A stretch of DNA of 64,000 bases from NCBI GenBank assembly GCA_934438085.1, contig CAKSBC010000009.1, positions 13,006 to 77,005 of the forward strand. The letters run 5' to 3'. The position numbers were made by a program, and so were the translations under genes. Of this stretch, positions 44,753 through 53,067 are shown in pieces; the first letter of the stretch is position 1, and each line of letters opens with the position of its first letter. The notes under the pieces are model-generated. The model worked only from the letters and a program-made list of their open reading frames with translations, searched no databases and was not told the origin of the DNA. Source of the DNA: an uncultured Lachnospiraceae bacterium. Its GTDB lineage: Bacteria; Bacillota; Clostridia; Lachnospirales; Lachnospiraceae.

Positions 44753-44790
44753 AATAGAAAAGTGTGAAAAGTTGCAAAAATCTATTCCAA
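44753..44790 (+). repeat. 38-bp direct repeat, copy 1
   Basis: From AATAGAAAAGTGTGAAAAG to ATCTATTCCAA, matching the copy at 44840-44877 with one mismatch. The second copy runs into the ribosome site of the ATPase gene. Confidence 0.8.
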
Positions 44791-44839
44791 AACATGTCAA
44801 GACCTCTTGATTTTTCAGGCCCTTAATAGTTAATATAAG

Positions 44840-44877
44840 AATAGAAAAATGTGAAAAGTTGCAAAAATCTATTCCAA
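44840..44877 (+). repeat. 38-bp direct repeat, copy 2
   Basis: Second copy, 87 bp after the first, ending 13 bases before the ATPase ATG. Could be repeated operators, or a duplication made when the ATPase gene was inserted. Confidence 0.8.
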
Positions 44878-44890
44878 GGAGGATGATTCC

Positions 44891-46186
44891 ATGGAAATTC
44901 GCAGAGATTTATATCTGGATAAACTGATAAAAAGAAAAAATAATGGCCTGATTAAGGTAATTACCGGCATTCGTAGATGCGGTAAATCTTATTTGTTGAA
45001 TAAGCTTTTTTACCATTACTTATTAGATAGCGGTGTAGACGCTGACCACATTATCAGGTTTGCCTTTGATTCTGCTGACGACCTCTATCTTATTGGTGAG
45101 AGCCTGATTCAGATTGAAAAGGAAAAGCGTGGCGTTAATCCGGAAAAGTTCATGGCATATATACGTTCGAAGGTTCAAGACGATGGAATATATTATCTGC
45201 TTTTGGATGAAATTCAGATGCTAGACTGCTTTGAATCTGTATTAAACGGGTATCTTCGCAAAGAAAATATGGCTGTATTTGTAACCGGAAGTAATGCAAA
45301 ACTTTTGTCGAAAGATATTGCTACCGAATTTGCCGGGCGTGGTGATGAGATCCATATGTATCCTCTTAGTTTCGCTGAGTTTATGACCGTCTATAACGGC
45401 GATAAATATACCGGACTTTCTGAGTATATGCTGTATGGCGGCATTCCGCTGATTGTTCTTCGCGATGGTGCAAATGATAAGGCGGTTGCTTTGCAAAATC
45501 TATTCAACGAAATTTACATTAGGGATATAACCAAGCGAAACCGTGTGAAAAATATTGGTGAGCTTGAAGATCTGCTTAACATCCTCTCATCAGCCATAGG
45601 TTCACTGACGAATCCGGAGAAGCTGAGAAATACTTTCAAAACTGTAAAGAAATCCAAAATTACTTCCGCAACAATCAAGAAATATCTGGATTATTTTGAG
45701 GATTCTTTCTTAATTGAATCTGCACAGCGTTATGACATCAAAGGGAAGGCATATATTGAAACTCCAAAGAAATATTACTTTTCTGATTTAGGCCTTCGTA
45801 ATGCCAGAATCAACTTCCGCCAGTTTGAGCAGACGCATTCCATGGAGAACGTTATCTACAATGAGCTTCGTATGCGTGGTTACAGTGTGGACGTAGGTGT
45901 TGTTCCTGTAGCAGAAAAGGACAGCGTTGGTAAGGTTTCCCGTAAAAATTTAGAGGTTGATTTTGTTTGTAACCTGGGTTCTACAAGATATTATATTCAA
46001 TCCGCATATTCCCTGCCTGATGAAGCAAAGCGCATTCAGGAAACCAGGCCATTCAGAAAGATTGATGATTCTTTCAAGAAAATCGTTATCACAAAAGATA
46101 TTGTTCAACCATATTATGATGAATATGGTATCCTGACTGTAAATATCTATGATTTCTTGCTTGATCAGAAGTGTCTTGAAAAATAA
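44891..46186 (+). CDS. AAA+ ATPase with DUF4143 C-domain
   Basis: 431 residues. Walker A ITGIRRCGKSYLL near residue 25, Walker B YYLLLDEIQML, sensor VFVTGSNAKLLS, then a DUF4143 C-terminal domain with restriction-enzyme-like fold marks (KKYYFSDLGLRNARI, LEVDFVCNLG). This family is abundant and repeatedly gained and lost in gut anaerobes; function is unknown. GGAGGATGATTCC precedes the ATG. Immediately downstream of the tRNA-Glu repeats, so part of an accessory insertion. Confidence 0.92.
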   Translation: MEIRRDLYLDKLIKRKNNGLIKVITGIRRCGKSYLLNKLFYHYLLDSGVDADHIIRFAFDSADDLYLIGESLIQIEKEKRGVNPEKFMAYIRSKVQDDGIYYLLLDEIQMLDCFESVLNGYLRKENMAVFVTGSNAKLLSKDIATEFAGRGDEIHMYPLSFAEFMTVYNGDKYTGLSEYMLYGGIPLIVLRDGANDKAVALQNLFNEIYIRDITKRNRVKNIGELEDLLNILSSAIGSLTNPEKLRNTFKTVKKSKITSATIKKYLDYFEDSFLIESAQRYDIKGKAYIETPKKYYFSDLGLRNARINFRQFEQTHSMENVIYNELRMRGYSVDVGVVPVAEKDSVGKVSRKNLEVDFVCNLGSTRYYIQSAYSLPDEAKRIQETRPFRKIDDSFKKIVITKDIVQPYYDEYGILTVNIYDFLLDQKCLEK

Positions 46187-46229
46187 ATAGGATATTTAGT
46201 CTAATATTTGTCTATTCGGAGCGATATGA

Positions 46230-46589
46230 ATGACTGAAAACAAGAATACAAAATTGCAGATCCGAAACAGCACGGTGGATTTTCTTGTATTTACAAAGGA
46301 TGCCCACGAGGATGGTATTGAAGTTCGTGTTCAGAATCACGATGTATGGCTGACACAAAAAGCGATTGGACAGCTTTTCGATGTAGACAGAAGCGTTGTC
46401 ACAAAACATTTGAAAAACATCTATGAAAGCGGTGAATTGTCCGAGAACTCAACTTGTGCAAATTTTGCACAAGTTGCGGATAATGGAAAAACCTTTGCAG
46501 AAAGTGAATTTGACCGTCTTGTTGCCAGCACAGAAGAAAAAATGACTAAAGACAGAAAATCCCGTTATCAGCCATATCATAGCCGATAA
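46230..46589 (+). pseudogene. Truncated RhuM-family gene
   Basis: The first 75 residues match the N-terminus of RhuM-like proteins, an HTH-type segment (VWLTQKAIGQLFDVDRSVVTKHLKNIYESGEL, part shown: LTQKAIGQLFDVDRSVVTKH). Full members are about 330 residues; this frame ends at 119. After VADNGKTFAESEFDRLV the central domain is missing and the tail is unrelated. So it is an internally deleted, truncated remnant. 44 bp after the ATPase gene. Confidence 0.72.
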
Positions 46590-46746
46590 CTGGATTTCGT
46601 TTAAGCATATACAAGTTCTGTTAAACTAGTTTCTTCATCACAGTTGCAGATACTGTTCATACAGCGTATCCATTCCTTCAGCACTGCCTAAGCGATGCTG
46701 ATTTTCACTCTTAGTGATTAGTTTTTAAGATTTCTGATGCCTGAAA
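46590..46746. other. Intergenic remnant region
   Basis: No intact gene. On the minus strand a short frame (about 25 codons, ITKSENQHRLGSAEGMDTLY ending in stop) is present but not recognised. Probably decayed mobile or duplicated sequence. Confidence 0.3.
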
Positions 46747-46886
46747 TCATTTCACAGGCAAAGATAAGTGACGTTCCGGTTCCCCGTGTACGTTTTTATT
46801 ACACTCGTACACCAAGGAATAACCTGTACCTTCTTCAAAATTGACTGCAAATTTTCCGGTTTTAAGTTTAATCCTGAATTATTCAT
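46747..46886 (-). pseudogene. 3' remnant of a second type IV pilin-like gene
   Basis: A 46-codon frame whose product aligns with the C-terminus of the pilin encoded just upstream: KTGKFAVNFEEGTGYSLVYE here against KAGSIWVAEEDKNKGYNILY there, both ending in LSLPV/LILPL and a few residues. The N-terminal prepilin signal and helix are missing, so this is a truncated duplicate. It is in another frame from the intact gene and begins about 12 bases after its stop. Confidence 0.65.
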
Positions 46887-46897
46887 TATAATGTCTA

Positions 46898-47287
46898 TTA
46901 TTGTAAATCAAGCGGCAGGATAAGCTGGCATTCCGGATGGTTTGCTTTACAAGAATATAAAATATTATATCCTTTATTCTTGTCTTCTTCTGCCACCCAT
47001 ATAGATCCGGCCTTAAGATGAATAGTTTGACCTGAAAGCTCAAATAAGGTTAACCCAGTAGGAGACATAGTAATTTCATGAAGATAACTGCCATTTACCT
47101 TTTCTGTTTCTAAGAATTCATATTGAAGTTGGGAATAATAGCTTCGCACATTAGTCCAATCCACAGCAACTCTTACTCTGTGTAATTTTGCCGCATAGAT
47201 AGGTATTACAATAGCTACCATTACTCCGATAATGGCGACAACGATCAATAATTCTGCAATTGTAAATCCCTTTTTCTTATTTTTCAT
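46898..47287 (-). CDS. Type IV pilin/pseudopilin
   Basis: 129 residues. Classic class III signal: KNKKKG then FTIAELLIVVAIIGVMVAIV, with the conserved Glu at position 5 of the mature protein. The soluble domain is short, with two Cys (YSCKANHPEC) that could form a disulfide. It would be processed by a prepilin peptidase such as the one at 1-352. No assembly ATPase or secretin is nearby. Placed in the accessory island with a broken duplicate downstream. Confidence 0.9.
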   Translation of the reverse strand: MKNKKKGFTIAELLIVVAIIGVMVAIVIPIYAAKLHRVRVAVDWTNVRSYYSQLQYEFLETEKVNGSYLHEITMSPTGLTLFELSGQTIHLKAGSIWVAEEDKNKGYNILYSCKANHPECQLILPLDLQ

Positions 47288-47631
47288 GCGTGAATTATAT
47301 CAAATATACCCATAAAGCACAAAACGTAATACTGCTCAAAATTTAGAATTGATACAATTCGATTTTTGTAATTCACGCCTAAGATAACATTTACCCTATC
47401 TCTTTTCCGCTGATAACATTTCCCTCGAACACTACGCTCTCAGGCATAACGTTTTTACTCATAATTCATTCTCAAAAATCACATCCCTATTCTGATCAAC
47501 TGAATCATCGCTTATTATTTATTTTTACACATGTTTTATTTTTCTTGAATTTTGACTTATAATAGCTAAACAGCTTGTTGAAAGTTCAATAAGTGAAATG
47601 ACTTTTCGGAAATATTTTAGGAGCATTATAT
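47288..47631. other. Divergent intergenic region with inverted repeat
   Basis: GCGTGAATTA (47288-47297) is inverted at TAATTCACGC (47369-47378), starting right at the pilin promoter side; a smaller GAATT/AATTC dyad lies inside. No gene. TATAAT at about 47563 may be the -10 for the patatin gene, whose ATG has TAGGAG upstream. Confidence 0.4.
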
Positions 47632-48579
47632 ATGGCTTTAGATAATCTAAAAAATACTAATACTGCTGTTTCAGAGACAGATACTATTGCTGTCACAGCA
47701 GACGAAGCTCAGCATGAAAATGTTCGCCGCGGCCTTGTTATGGAGGGCGGCGCAATGCGAGGACTTTTTACCTGCGGTGTAATCGATGCATTTATGGAAA
47801 ACCACATAGATTTTGACGGTGCGGTAGGAACAAGTGCCGGTGCAACCTTTGGCTGCAATATCAAATCAAGGCAGATAGGCCGAGCGCTTCGCTACAATAA
47901 GCGTTTTTGCTCGGATAAGCGTTATGCCAGCATTAGTTCTCTTATAAAAACCGGTGATCTGTTCAGCTCAGAGTTCTGCTATCACGACATACCGTTTATA
48001 TATGATCTCTGGGATGAAAAAGCTTTCATGAACAACCCGATGGAATTTTACACAGTAAGCACGGATGTGGAAAGCGGAAGACCGGTCTACTATAAATGCT
48101 ATAAAGGTGATGAGAATGACATCAAATGGATACAGGCCTCTGCTTCAATGCCTCTGCTTGCGAATATAATGGAAATAAACGGCAGAAAGCTTTTGGACGG
48201 TGGTATAGGTGATTCCATTGCCATAAAATTCATGCAAAAGCAGGGATATGCCAAGAACGTGGTGATACTTACCCAGCCTAAGGGCTTCGTAAAAAAACCG
48301 AATCCAATGATGCCCGCAATAAAGGCTAAATATCATAAATATCCGGAATTTATAAAGGCTGCGGAAAACCGTCATATCCGTTATAATGCCACACTTAAAT
48401 ATATAGAGGAGCAGGAGGTGCTTGGCAATGTTTATGCCATCCGTCCGCCTAAAACTCTGGATATCGGCAAGATGGAGCGTGATCCGGATGAGCTTCAGAG
48501 AGTCTATGATATCGGACATGAAACCGCTCTTTCCTGCATAGAAGACATAAGAAAAAATGGTTTCTGCAAAACAGTGTAA
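47632..48579 (+). CDS. Patatin-like phospholipase
   Basis: 315 residues. Oxyanion loop EGGAMRG, nucleophile Ser in VGTSAGATFG, catalytic Asp in LLDGGIGDS: the full Ser-Asp dyad set. Cytoplasmic YlbK/RssA-like group, lacking a signal peptide. Likely hydrolyses acyl esters; natural substrate unknown. Stand-alone. Confidence 0.92.
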   Translation: MALDNLKNTNTAVSETDTIAVTADEAQHENVRRGLVMEGGAMRGLFTCGVIDAFMENHIDFDGAVGTSAGATFGCNIKSRQIGRALRYNKRFCSDKRYASISSLIKTGDLFSSEFCYHDIPFIYDLWDEKAFMNNPMEFYTVSTDVESGRPVYYKCYKGDENDIKWIQASASMPLLANIMEINGRKLLDGGIGDSIAIKFMQKQGYAKNVVILTQPKGFVKKPNPMMPAIKAKYHKYPEFIKAAENRHIRYNATLKYIEEQEVLGNVYAIRPPKTLDIGKMERDPDELQRVYDIGHETALSCIEDIRKNGFCKTV

Positions 48580-48691
48580 AGGATAAGTTAAAATCCCGTT
48601 ATCAGCTGTGATATGGCCGGTAACGGGATTTTCTATTATTAATAGGCTACCCGCAATAGGCAGTTTCAACCACTTATTTCGGATATCCTTA

Positions 48692-49603
48692 TTAAATATG
48701 ATCTATATAGTTACAAGCAGCAATTCCTGCAACAGTGCCGTCCGATGTTGCTGTAGTAAGCTGGCGTATTTCCTTCGCGCGGCAGTCTCCTGCCACATAT
48801 AATCCCGGCGTCTTTACTGAGCAGTCCGTTCCTGTTAAGGCATAACCGCTTTCATCAAGCTCTGCCATATCCTTGATCAGAGCACAGTCTGCAACTCGTC
48901 CAAGTGCTACAAACAGCGCAGATACCCGCAAAGTCTCAGCCTTGCCTGTCTGAGCCTCCGAAAGCTTTAATTCCTCTACGCAATCATTTCCGCAGATATC
49001 CTGAACCGTATAAGGTGTCAGGATACGGACATTCTGCATCTTTCTGAGGATCTCAAGATCTGCCTTCTCTGCACGAAATTCATTTCGCCTATGAATCAAT
49101 GTTACTGATCTGCATATGTCTGCAAGAAAGACCGCATCGGACACAGCAGTATTTCCGCCTCCGACTACGGCTACATCCTTGTCACGATAAAATTCGCCAT
49201 CACAAAGAGCACAGTAGCTGATGCCCTTTCCTACAAGCTCAGTTTCTCTTTCCACTCCCAAAAGGCGAGGCTTGGCTCCGCCTGCAAAGATCACAGATAG
49301 CGCCTCTATCGTGCCGTCATCCGTAAGAACGGTAAACGTTCCATCAGCTTCCTTTTTTATAGACTGCACCGATGTGAATTCTATCTGTGCTCCGGCACCC
49401 ATGGCATGTGCGCAGAACGCATCTCCCAGCTCAATTCCGGAAATATCCGAAAATCCCGGATAGTTTCTGACACGATGCGCCTGTGCGATCTGTCCTCCAA
49501 GGCATTCCCTTTCGCATACGATAACAGATTTCCCGGCGCGGGCGGCATAGATGGCTGCGGTAAGGCCTGCCGGACCTCCGCCGATTATCAGAATATCGGT
49601 CAT
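48692..49603 (-). CDS. trxB: Thioredoxin reductase-like flavoprotein
   Basis: 303 residues. FAD-binding GGGPAGLTAAIYAARAG, redox-active Cys pair in YCALCDGEF, NADPH motif GGGNTAVS and C-terminal GDCRAKEIRQLTTATSDG. Its ATG overlaps the nrdD stop (ATGA), so it is translated with nrdD; its likely partner is the redoxin domain at the end of NrdD. Confidence 0.95.
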   Translation of the reverse strand: MTDILIIGGGPAGLTAAIYAARAGKSVIVCERECLGGQIAQAHRVRNYPGFSDISGIELGDAFCAHAMGAGAQIEFTSVQSIKKEADGTFTVLTDDGTIEALSVIFAGGAKPRLLGVERETELVGKGISYCALCDGEFYRDKDVAVVGGGNTAVSDAVFLADICRSVTLIHRRNEFRAEKADLEILRKMQNVRILTPYTVQDICGNDCVEELKLSEAQTGKAETLRVSALFVALGRVADCALIKDMAELDESGYALTGTDCSVKTPGLYVAGDCRAKEIRQLTTATSDGTVAGIAACNYIDHI

Positions 49604-51996
49604 AATGCTGCCTGTTCCTTTATGTATGTTTTAATTTGAGCAACACCCTCATATGCTGCAGCATTCTCACCGTTTCTAACTATAAGAGTCGGCGCCTGCT
49701 TAAGCTGATACTGCTGTGCCAGCTCCTGATTTTCTGCAACATCTAATACATTGTAGGCAATGCCGGCCTTATCAAGCAGTGGCTTAACTATTCTGCAGTT
49801 CGGGCAGGTAGCTGTTACGAAAAGGTCGCATTCATCCTTTGATGATACTAACGCCTCAGCTTTTGCTTCTTCTGAAGCTGCAAATGCCTTTTCACGATCA
49901 CTGAGGCGTCTGCCCTCAATCTTTGATTCATCTACGTTATATTCCTTGCGATGCTCAAACTCCTGAACCTTGCCGTCATTCCAGTTCTGAACCGGGCGAT
50001 AATAGCCGGTAATACGGCTCCATACCTCAGTCGCAGCTCCGCAATGCGGGCAGATTGGCTGCTCTCCGACTAAATATCCGTGCTCATTACAAATAGAATA
50101 GGTCGGAGACATTGTATAGTAAGGCAGTTTAAAGTTTTCTGCAATTTTACGAACAAGATTAGCCGCAGCCTTCCAATCAGGCAGCTTCTCTCCAAGGAAT
50201 GCATGGAAAACCGTACCTGAAGTATACAAAGTCTGAAGGTCATCCTGTATTGCAAGTGCTTCGAAAATATCCTCTGTATAGCCTACCGGTAAATGAGACG
50301 AGTTGGTGTAATATGGTGTCTCGTTTTCATCCTTTGCTGCAGTAATAATATCCGGATACATTTCCTTATCGTGCTTTGCAAGACGATAGGTTGTGGATTC
50401 TGCCGGTGTAGCCTCCAGATTATAAAGGTCTCCGTACATCTCCTGATAGTCCGAAAGTCTTTCACGCATATGGTTTAACACATCCTTTGCAAACTGCTGT
50501 GTTTCCTTATGAGTCAAATCCTTGCGAAGCCATTTTGCATTAAGTCCCACTTCATTCATACCGATAAGACCAATGGTTGAGAAATGATTCTCAAAGGTGC
50601 CGAGGTAATGCTTGGTATAAGGATAAAGTCCCGCGTCCATAAGACGTGTAATAACAGTTCTCTTGGTCTTAAGTGAACGTGCAGCAATGTCCATCAGCTT
50701 ATCCAGACGAGCATAGAAATCAGCCTCATCCGCAGCAAGATATGCTATACGCGGCAGATTGATGGTTACTACACCCACGCTTCCGGTGGACTCGCCTGAT
50801 CCGAAGAAGCCGCCGGATTTCTTACGAAGCTCTCTTAGATCCAGGCGCAGACGGCAGCACATGGAGCGGACATCTGAAGGCTCCATATCCGAGTTTATAT
50901 AGTTTGAAAAATACGGTGTACCATATTTGGCGGTCATTTCAAAGAGAAGCTTGTTATTCTCTGTCTCGCTCCAGTCAAAGTCACGAGTTATGGAGTATGT
51001 CGGAATAGGATACTGGAATCCGTGACCTACAGCATCACCCTCGGTCATGACCTCGATGAATGCCTTGTTCACCATATCCATTTCCTTCTTGCAATCGCCG
51101 TAGGTGAAGTCCATTTCCTTGCCGCCTACAATAGCCTTCTGATCTGCAAGATCCTTCGGCACAGTCCAGTCAAGCGTAATGTTGGAAAACGGCGCCTGTG
51201 TGCCCCAGCGGGACGGAGTATTTACACCGTAAATGAAGGACTGAATACACTGCTTGACTTCCTTCTGGTTAAGGTGATCAGTTCTTACAAACGGAGCAAG
51301 GTATGTATCAAAAGATGAGAATGCCTGCGCGCCTGCCCACTCATTCTGCATGATGCCAAGGAAATTGACCATCTGATTACAAAGAGTAGACAAATGAGAA
51401 GCCGGAGAGGAATTGATCTTTCCCGGAATGCCAAGTCCCTGCTGAATCAGCTGTTTAAGGCTCCAACCTGCGCAATAGCCTGTAAGCATGCTGAGATCAT
51501 GAATATGCATATCTCCGCTCTTATGAGCATTGGCAACCTCCTCATCATAGATCTCGCTGAGCCAGTAGTTTGCAGTAATTGCACCTGAGTTTGAGAGGAT
51601 AAGTCCGCCCACTGAATATGTAACTGTGGAATTTTCCTTAACGCGCCAGTCATTTACCTTGACGTAATTATCCACTATCTCCTTATAATCCAGCATTGTA
51701 GTTTTCAGATTACGGATCTTCTCGCGCTGCTTACGATACAGAATGTACGCCTTTGCCACATCCTCATAGCCGGCTCTTCCGAGTACAGACTCCACGCTGT
51801 CCTGAATGTCCTCTACGGTGATTTTTTCGTCCTTGATCTTAGGCTGATAATCCGCCGTAACCTTTAAGGCCAAAAAATCGATGGTATCGGGATTGTACTG
51901 TTTGCCTGTGGCTTCAAATGCTTTTGTGATGGCAACACTGATTTTAGAAATATTAAAATCGGTGATCTTCCCATCTCGTTTAACAACCTGGTACAT
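49600..51996 (-). CDS. nrdD: Anaerobic ribonucleoside-triphosphate reductase with fused C-terminal redoxin
   Basis: 798 residues. N-terminal ATP cone (MYQVVKRDGKITDFNISK, about 1-90), the glycyl-radical catalytic domain, a zinc site (YSICNEHG ... CPHCG) and the glycyl radical loop SRITGYYRP. The last 80 residues are a glutaredoxin/thioredoxin-fold domain with active-site TATCPNCRIVKPLL. Class III enzymes reduce NTPs using formate or, in the NrdD2-type, a redoxin plus TrxB; the fused redoxin and the overlapping trxB point to the second mode (inference). AGAAGGAG precedes the ATG. Confidence 0.95.
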   Translation of the reverse strand: MYQVVKRDGKITDFNISKISVAITKAFEATGKQYNPDTIDFLALKVTADYQPKIKDEKITVEDIQDSVESVLGRAGYEDVAKAYILYRKQREKIRNLKTTMLDYKEIVDNYVKVNDWRVKENSTVTYSVGGLILSNSGAITANYWLSEIYDEEVANAHKSGDMHIHDLSMLTGYCAGWSLKQLIQQGLGIPGKINSSPASHLSTLCNQMVNFLGIMQNEWAGAQAFSSFDTYLAPFVRTDHLNQKEVKQCIQSFIYGVNTPSRWGTQAPFSNITLDWTVPKDLADQKAIVGGKEMDFTYGDCKKEMDMVNKAFIEVMTEGDAVGHGFQYPIPTYSITRDFDWSETENNKLLFEMTAKYGTPYFSNYINSDMEPSDVRSMCCRLRLDLRELRKKSGGFFGSGESTGSVGVVTINLPRIAYLAADEADFYARLDKLMDIAARSLKTKRTVITRLMDAGLYPYTKHYLGTFENHFSTIGLIGMNEVGLNAKWLRKDLTHKETQQFAKDVLNHMRERLSDYQEMYGDLYNLEATPAESTTYRLAKHDKEMYPDIITAAKDENETPYYTNSSHLPVGYTEDIFEALAIQDDLQTLYTSGTVFHAFLGEKLPDWKAAANLVRKIAENFKLPYYTMSPTYSICNEHGYLVGEQPICPHCGAATEVWSRITGYYRPVQNWNDGKVQEFEHRKEYNVDESKIEGRRLSDREKAFAASEEAKAEALVSSKDECDLFVTATCPNCRIVKPLLDKAGIAYNVLDVAENQELAQQYQLKQAPTLIVRNGENAAAYEGVAQIKTYIKEQAAL

Positions 51997-52041
51997 TCTG
52001 CTTTCTCCTTCTGCTTTTACATTGTTTATGTATTATTTTTA

Positions 52042-52734
52042 TTAAATGCCTCGAACCTGTGCGTTAGGTATCCATGGCAGTACAGCCCGCCTCATTTCTT
52101 CCATTTCGCCCTCGCTTAAAGGAGCCATCCCACTCCCGATCAGATTCCCGGAATCAACGAACTGCTGAATAAAATATTTCTCTGTTCCTTTAAGCCATAC
52201 CCCTATTTGACGAATATCCTCTGTTGTGTGAAGCGGATGACAGACCGTAGTCCTAAATTCAAACTCCACATCGGAATTCATGAGTATTTTCACGCTCTCC
52301 TGCACCTTTGCAAGCACATCTATGCCTCCGCAGGTTTTTGTATAATTTTCGGGGCTGTTCTTTATGTCCATAGCCACATAATCAAGCAGACCCTCATTTA
52401 TCAGTTCTGTAAGTAATGACGGATTCGTTCCATTGGTATCCAATTTTACGGCAAATCCAAGCCCACGTATCTTTTGAATAAGCGCCCTTAACTCATCACC
52501 ATACATAGTTGGCTCACCGCCTGTTATGCACACACCGTCAAGCAGACCTTTACGGCTTTGAAGAAATGATATAAGCTCATCCTCTGATATATGGTCTTCC
52601 TGTGAATTTGTGACTACCAGAGAAGCATTGTGACAGAAAGGACAACGAAGATTACATCCGGAAATAAATACAGTACACGCGATGCGCTCCGGAAAATCTA
52701 ATAAAGTCAGCTTCTGCAGCCCTGTAATATGCAT
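52042..52734 (-). CDS. nrdG: Anaerobic RNR activating enzyme (radical SAM)
   Basis: 230 residues. Intact cluster motif in FISGCNLRCPFCHN, SAM-binding TGGEPT, and LDTNGT. It installs the glycyl radical on NrdD. It comes first in the nrdG-nrdD-trxB operon, with 45 bp to nrdD and GAGG before the ATG. A cluster-less relative lies at 29178. Confidence 0.95.
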   Translation of the reverse strand: MHITGLQKLTLLDFPERIACTVFISGCNLRCPFCHNASLVVTNSQEDHISEDELISFLQSRKGLLDGVCITGGEPTMYGDELRALIQKIRGLGFAVKLDTNGTNPSLLTELINEGLLDYVAMDIKNSPENYTKTCGGIDVLAKVQESVKILMNSDVEFEFRTTVCHPLHTTEDIRQIGVWLKGTEKYFIQQFVDSGNLIGSGMAPLSEGEMEEMRRAVLPWIPNAQVRGI

Positions 52735-52766
52735 ATCGTTACCTCACTGTTTGTGTGTCGAAATCA

Positions 52767-52850
52767 ATTGTAGCACATTGAAAAATTTACTTCAATGAAT
52801 TGAACATAAATATTGTGTTTGTACAATAAAAAAGCAACAATATATTGTGT
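52767..52850 (-). promoter_or_regulatory. nrd operon promoter with two NrdR-type boxes
   Basis: TTGAAG (52790-52795), 17 bp, TACAAT (52767-52772) on the minus strand. Upstream are two similar boxes: ACATAAATATTGTGT (52804-52818) and AACAATATATTGTGT (52836-52850), 32 bp apart, three helix turns. This matches the paired NrdR box pattern (ACAnnATATnTTGTGT-like) known for nrd operons. Confidence 0.7.
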
Positions 52851-52913
52851 TTTATATTCTCAGCTTTTTACCGCATCAAAATGCCTTAAATATAAGGAAA
52901 TATCTTATTTTAG

Positions 52914-52965
52914 ATACTGTAAATTCTGTAAATACTGCAAATACTGTCAGCTCGAAATACTGTCA
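52914..52965. repeat. Tandem 9-bp repeats
   Basis: Four consecutive near-copies of ATACTGTAA (52914-52949), then a 7-bp gap and a fifth (52957-52965). Lies between the reductase gene and the nrd promoter. No function assigned. Confidence 0.5.
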
Positions 52966-53067
52966 AACCGCAAAGAAGGACCGATACCGTCAGGCCTTTT
53001 TGCTCCGGCCATCTCATATCAGTCCTTGAGATTTAAATATTAAATTCTCTATATATCAGCCTAATGC

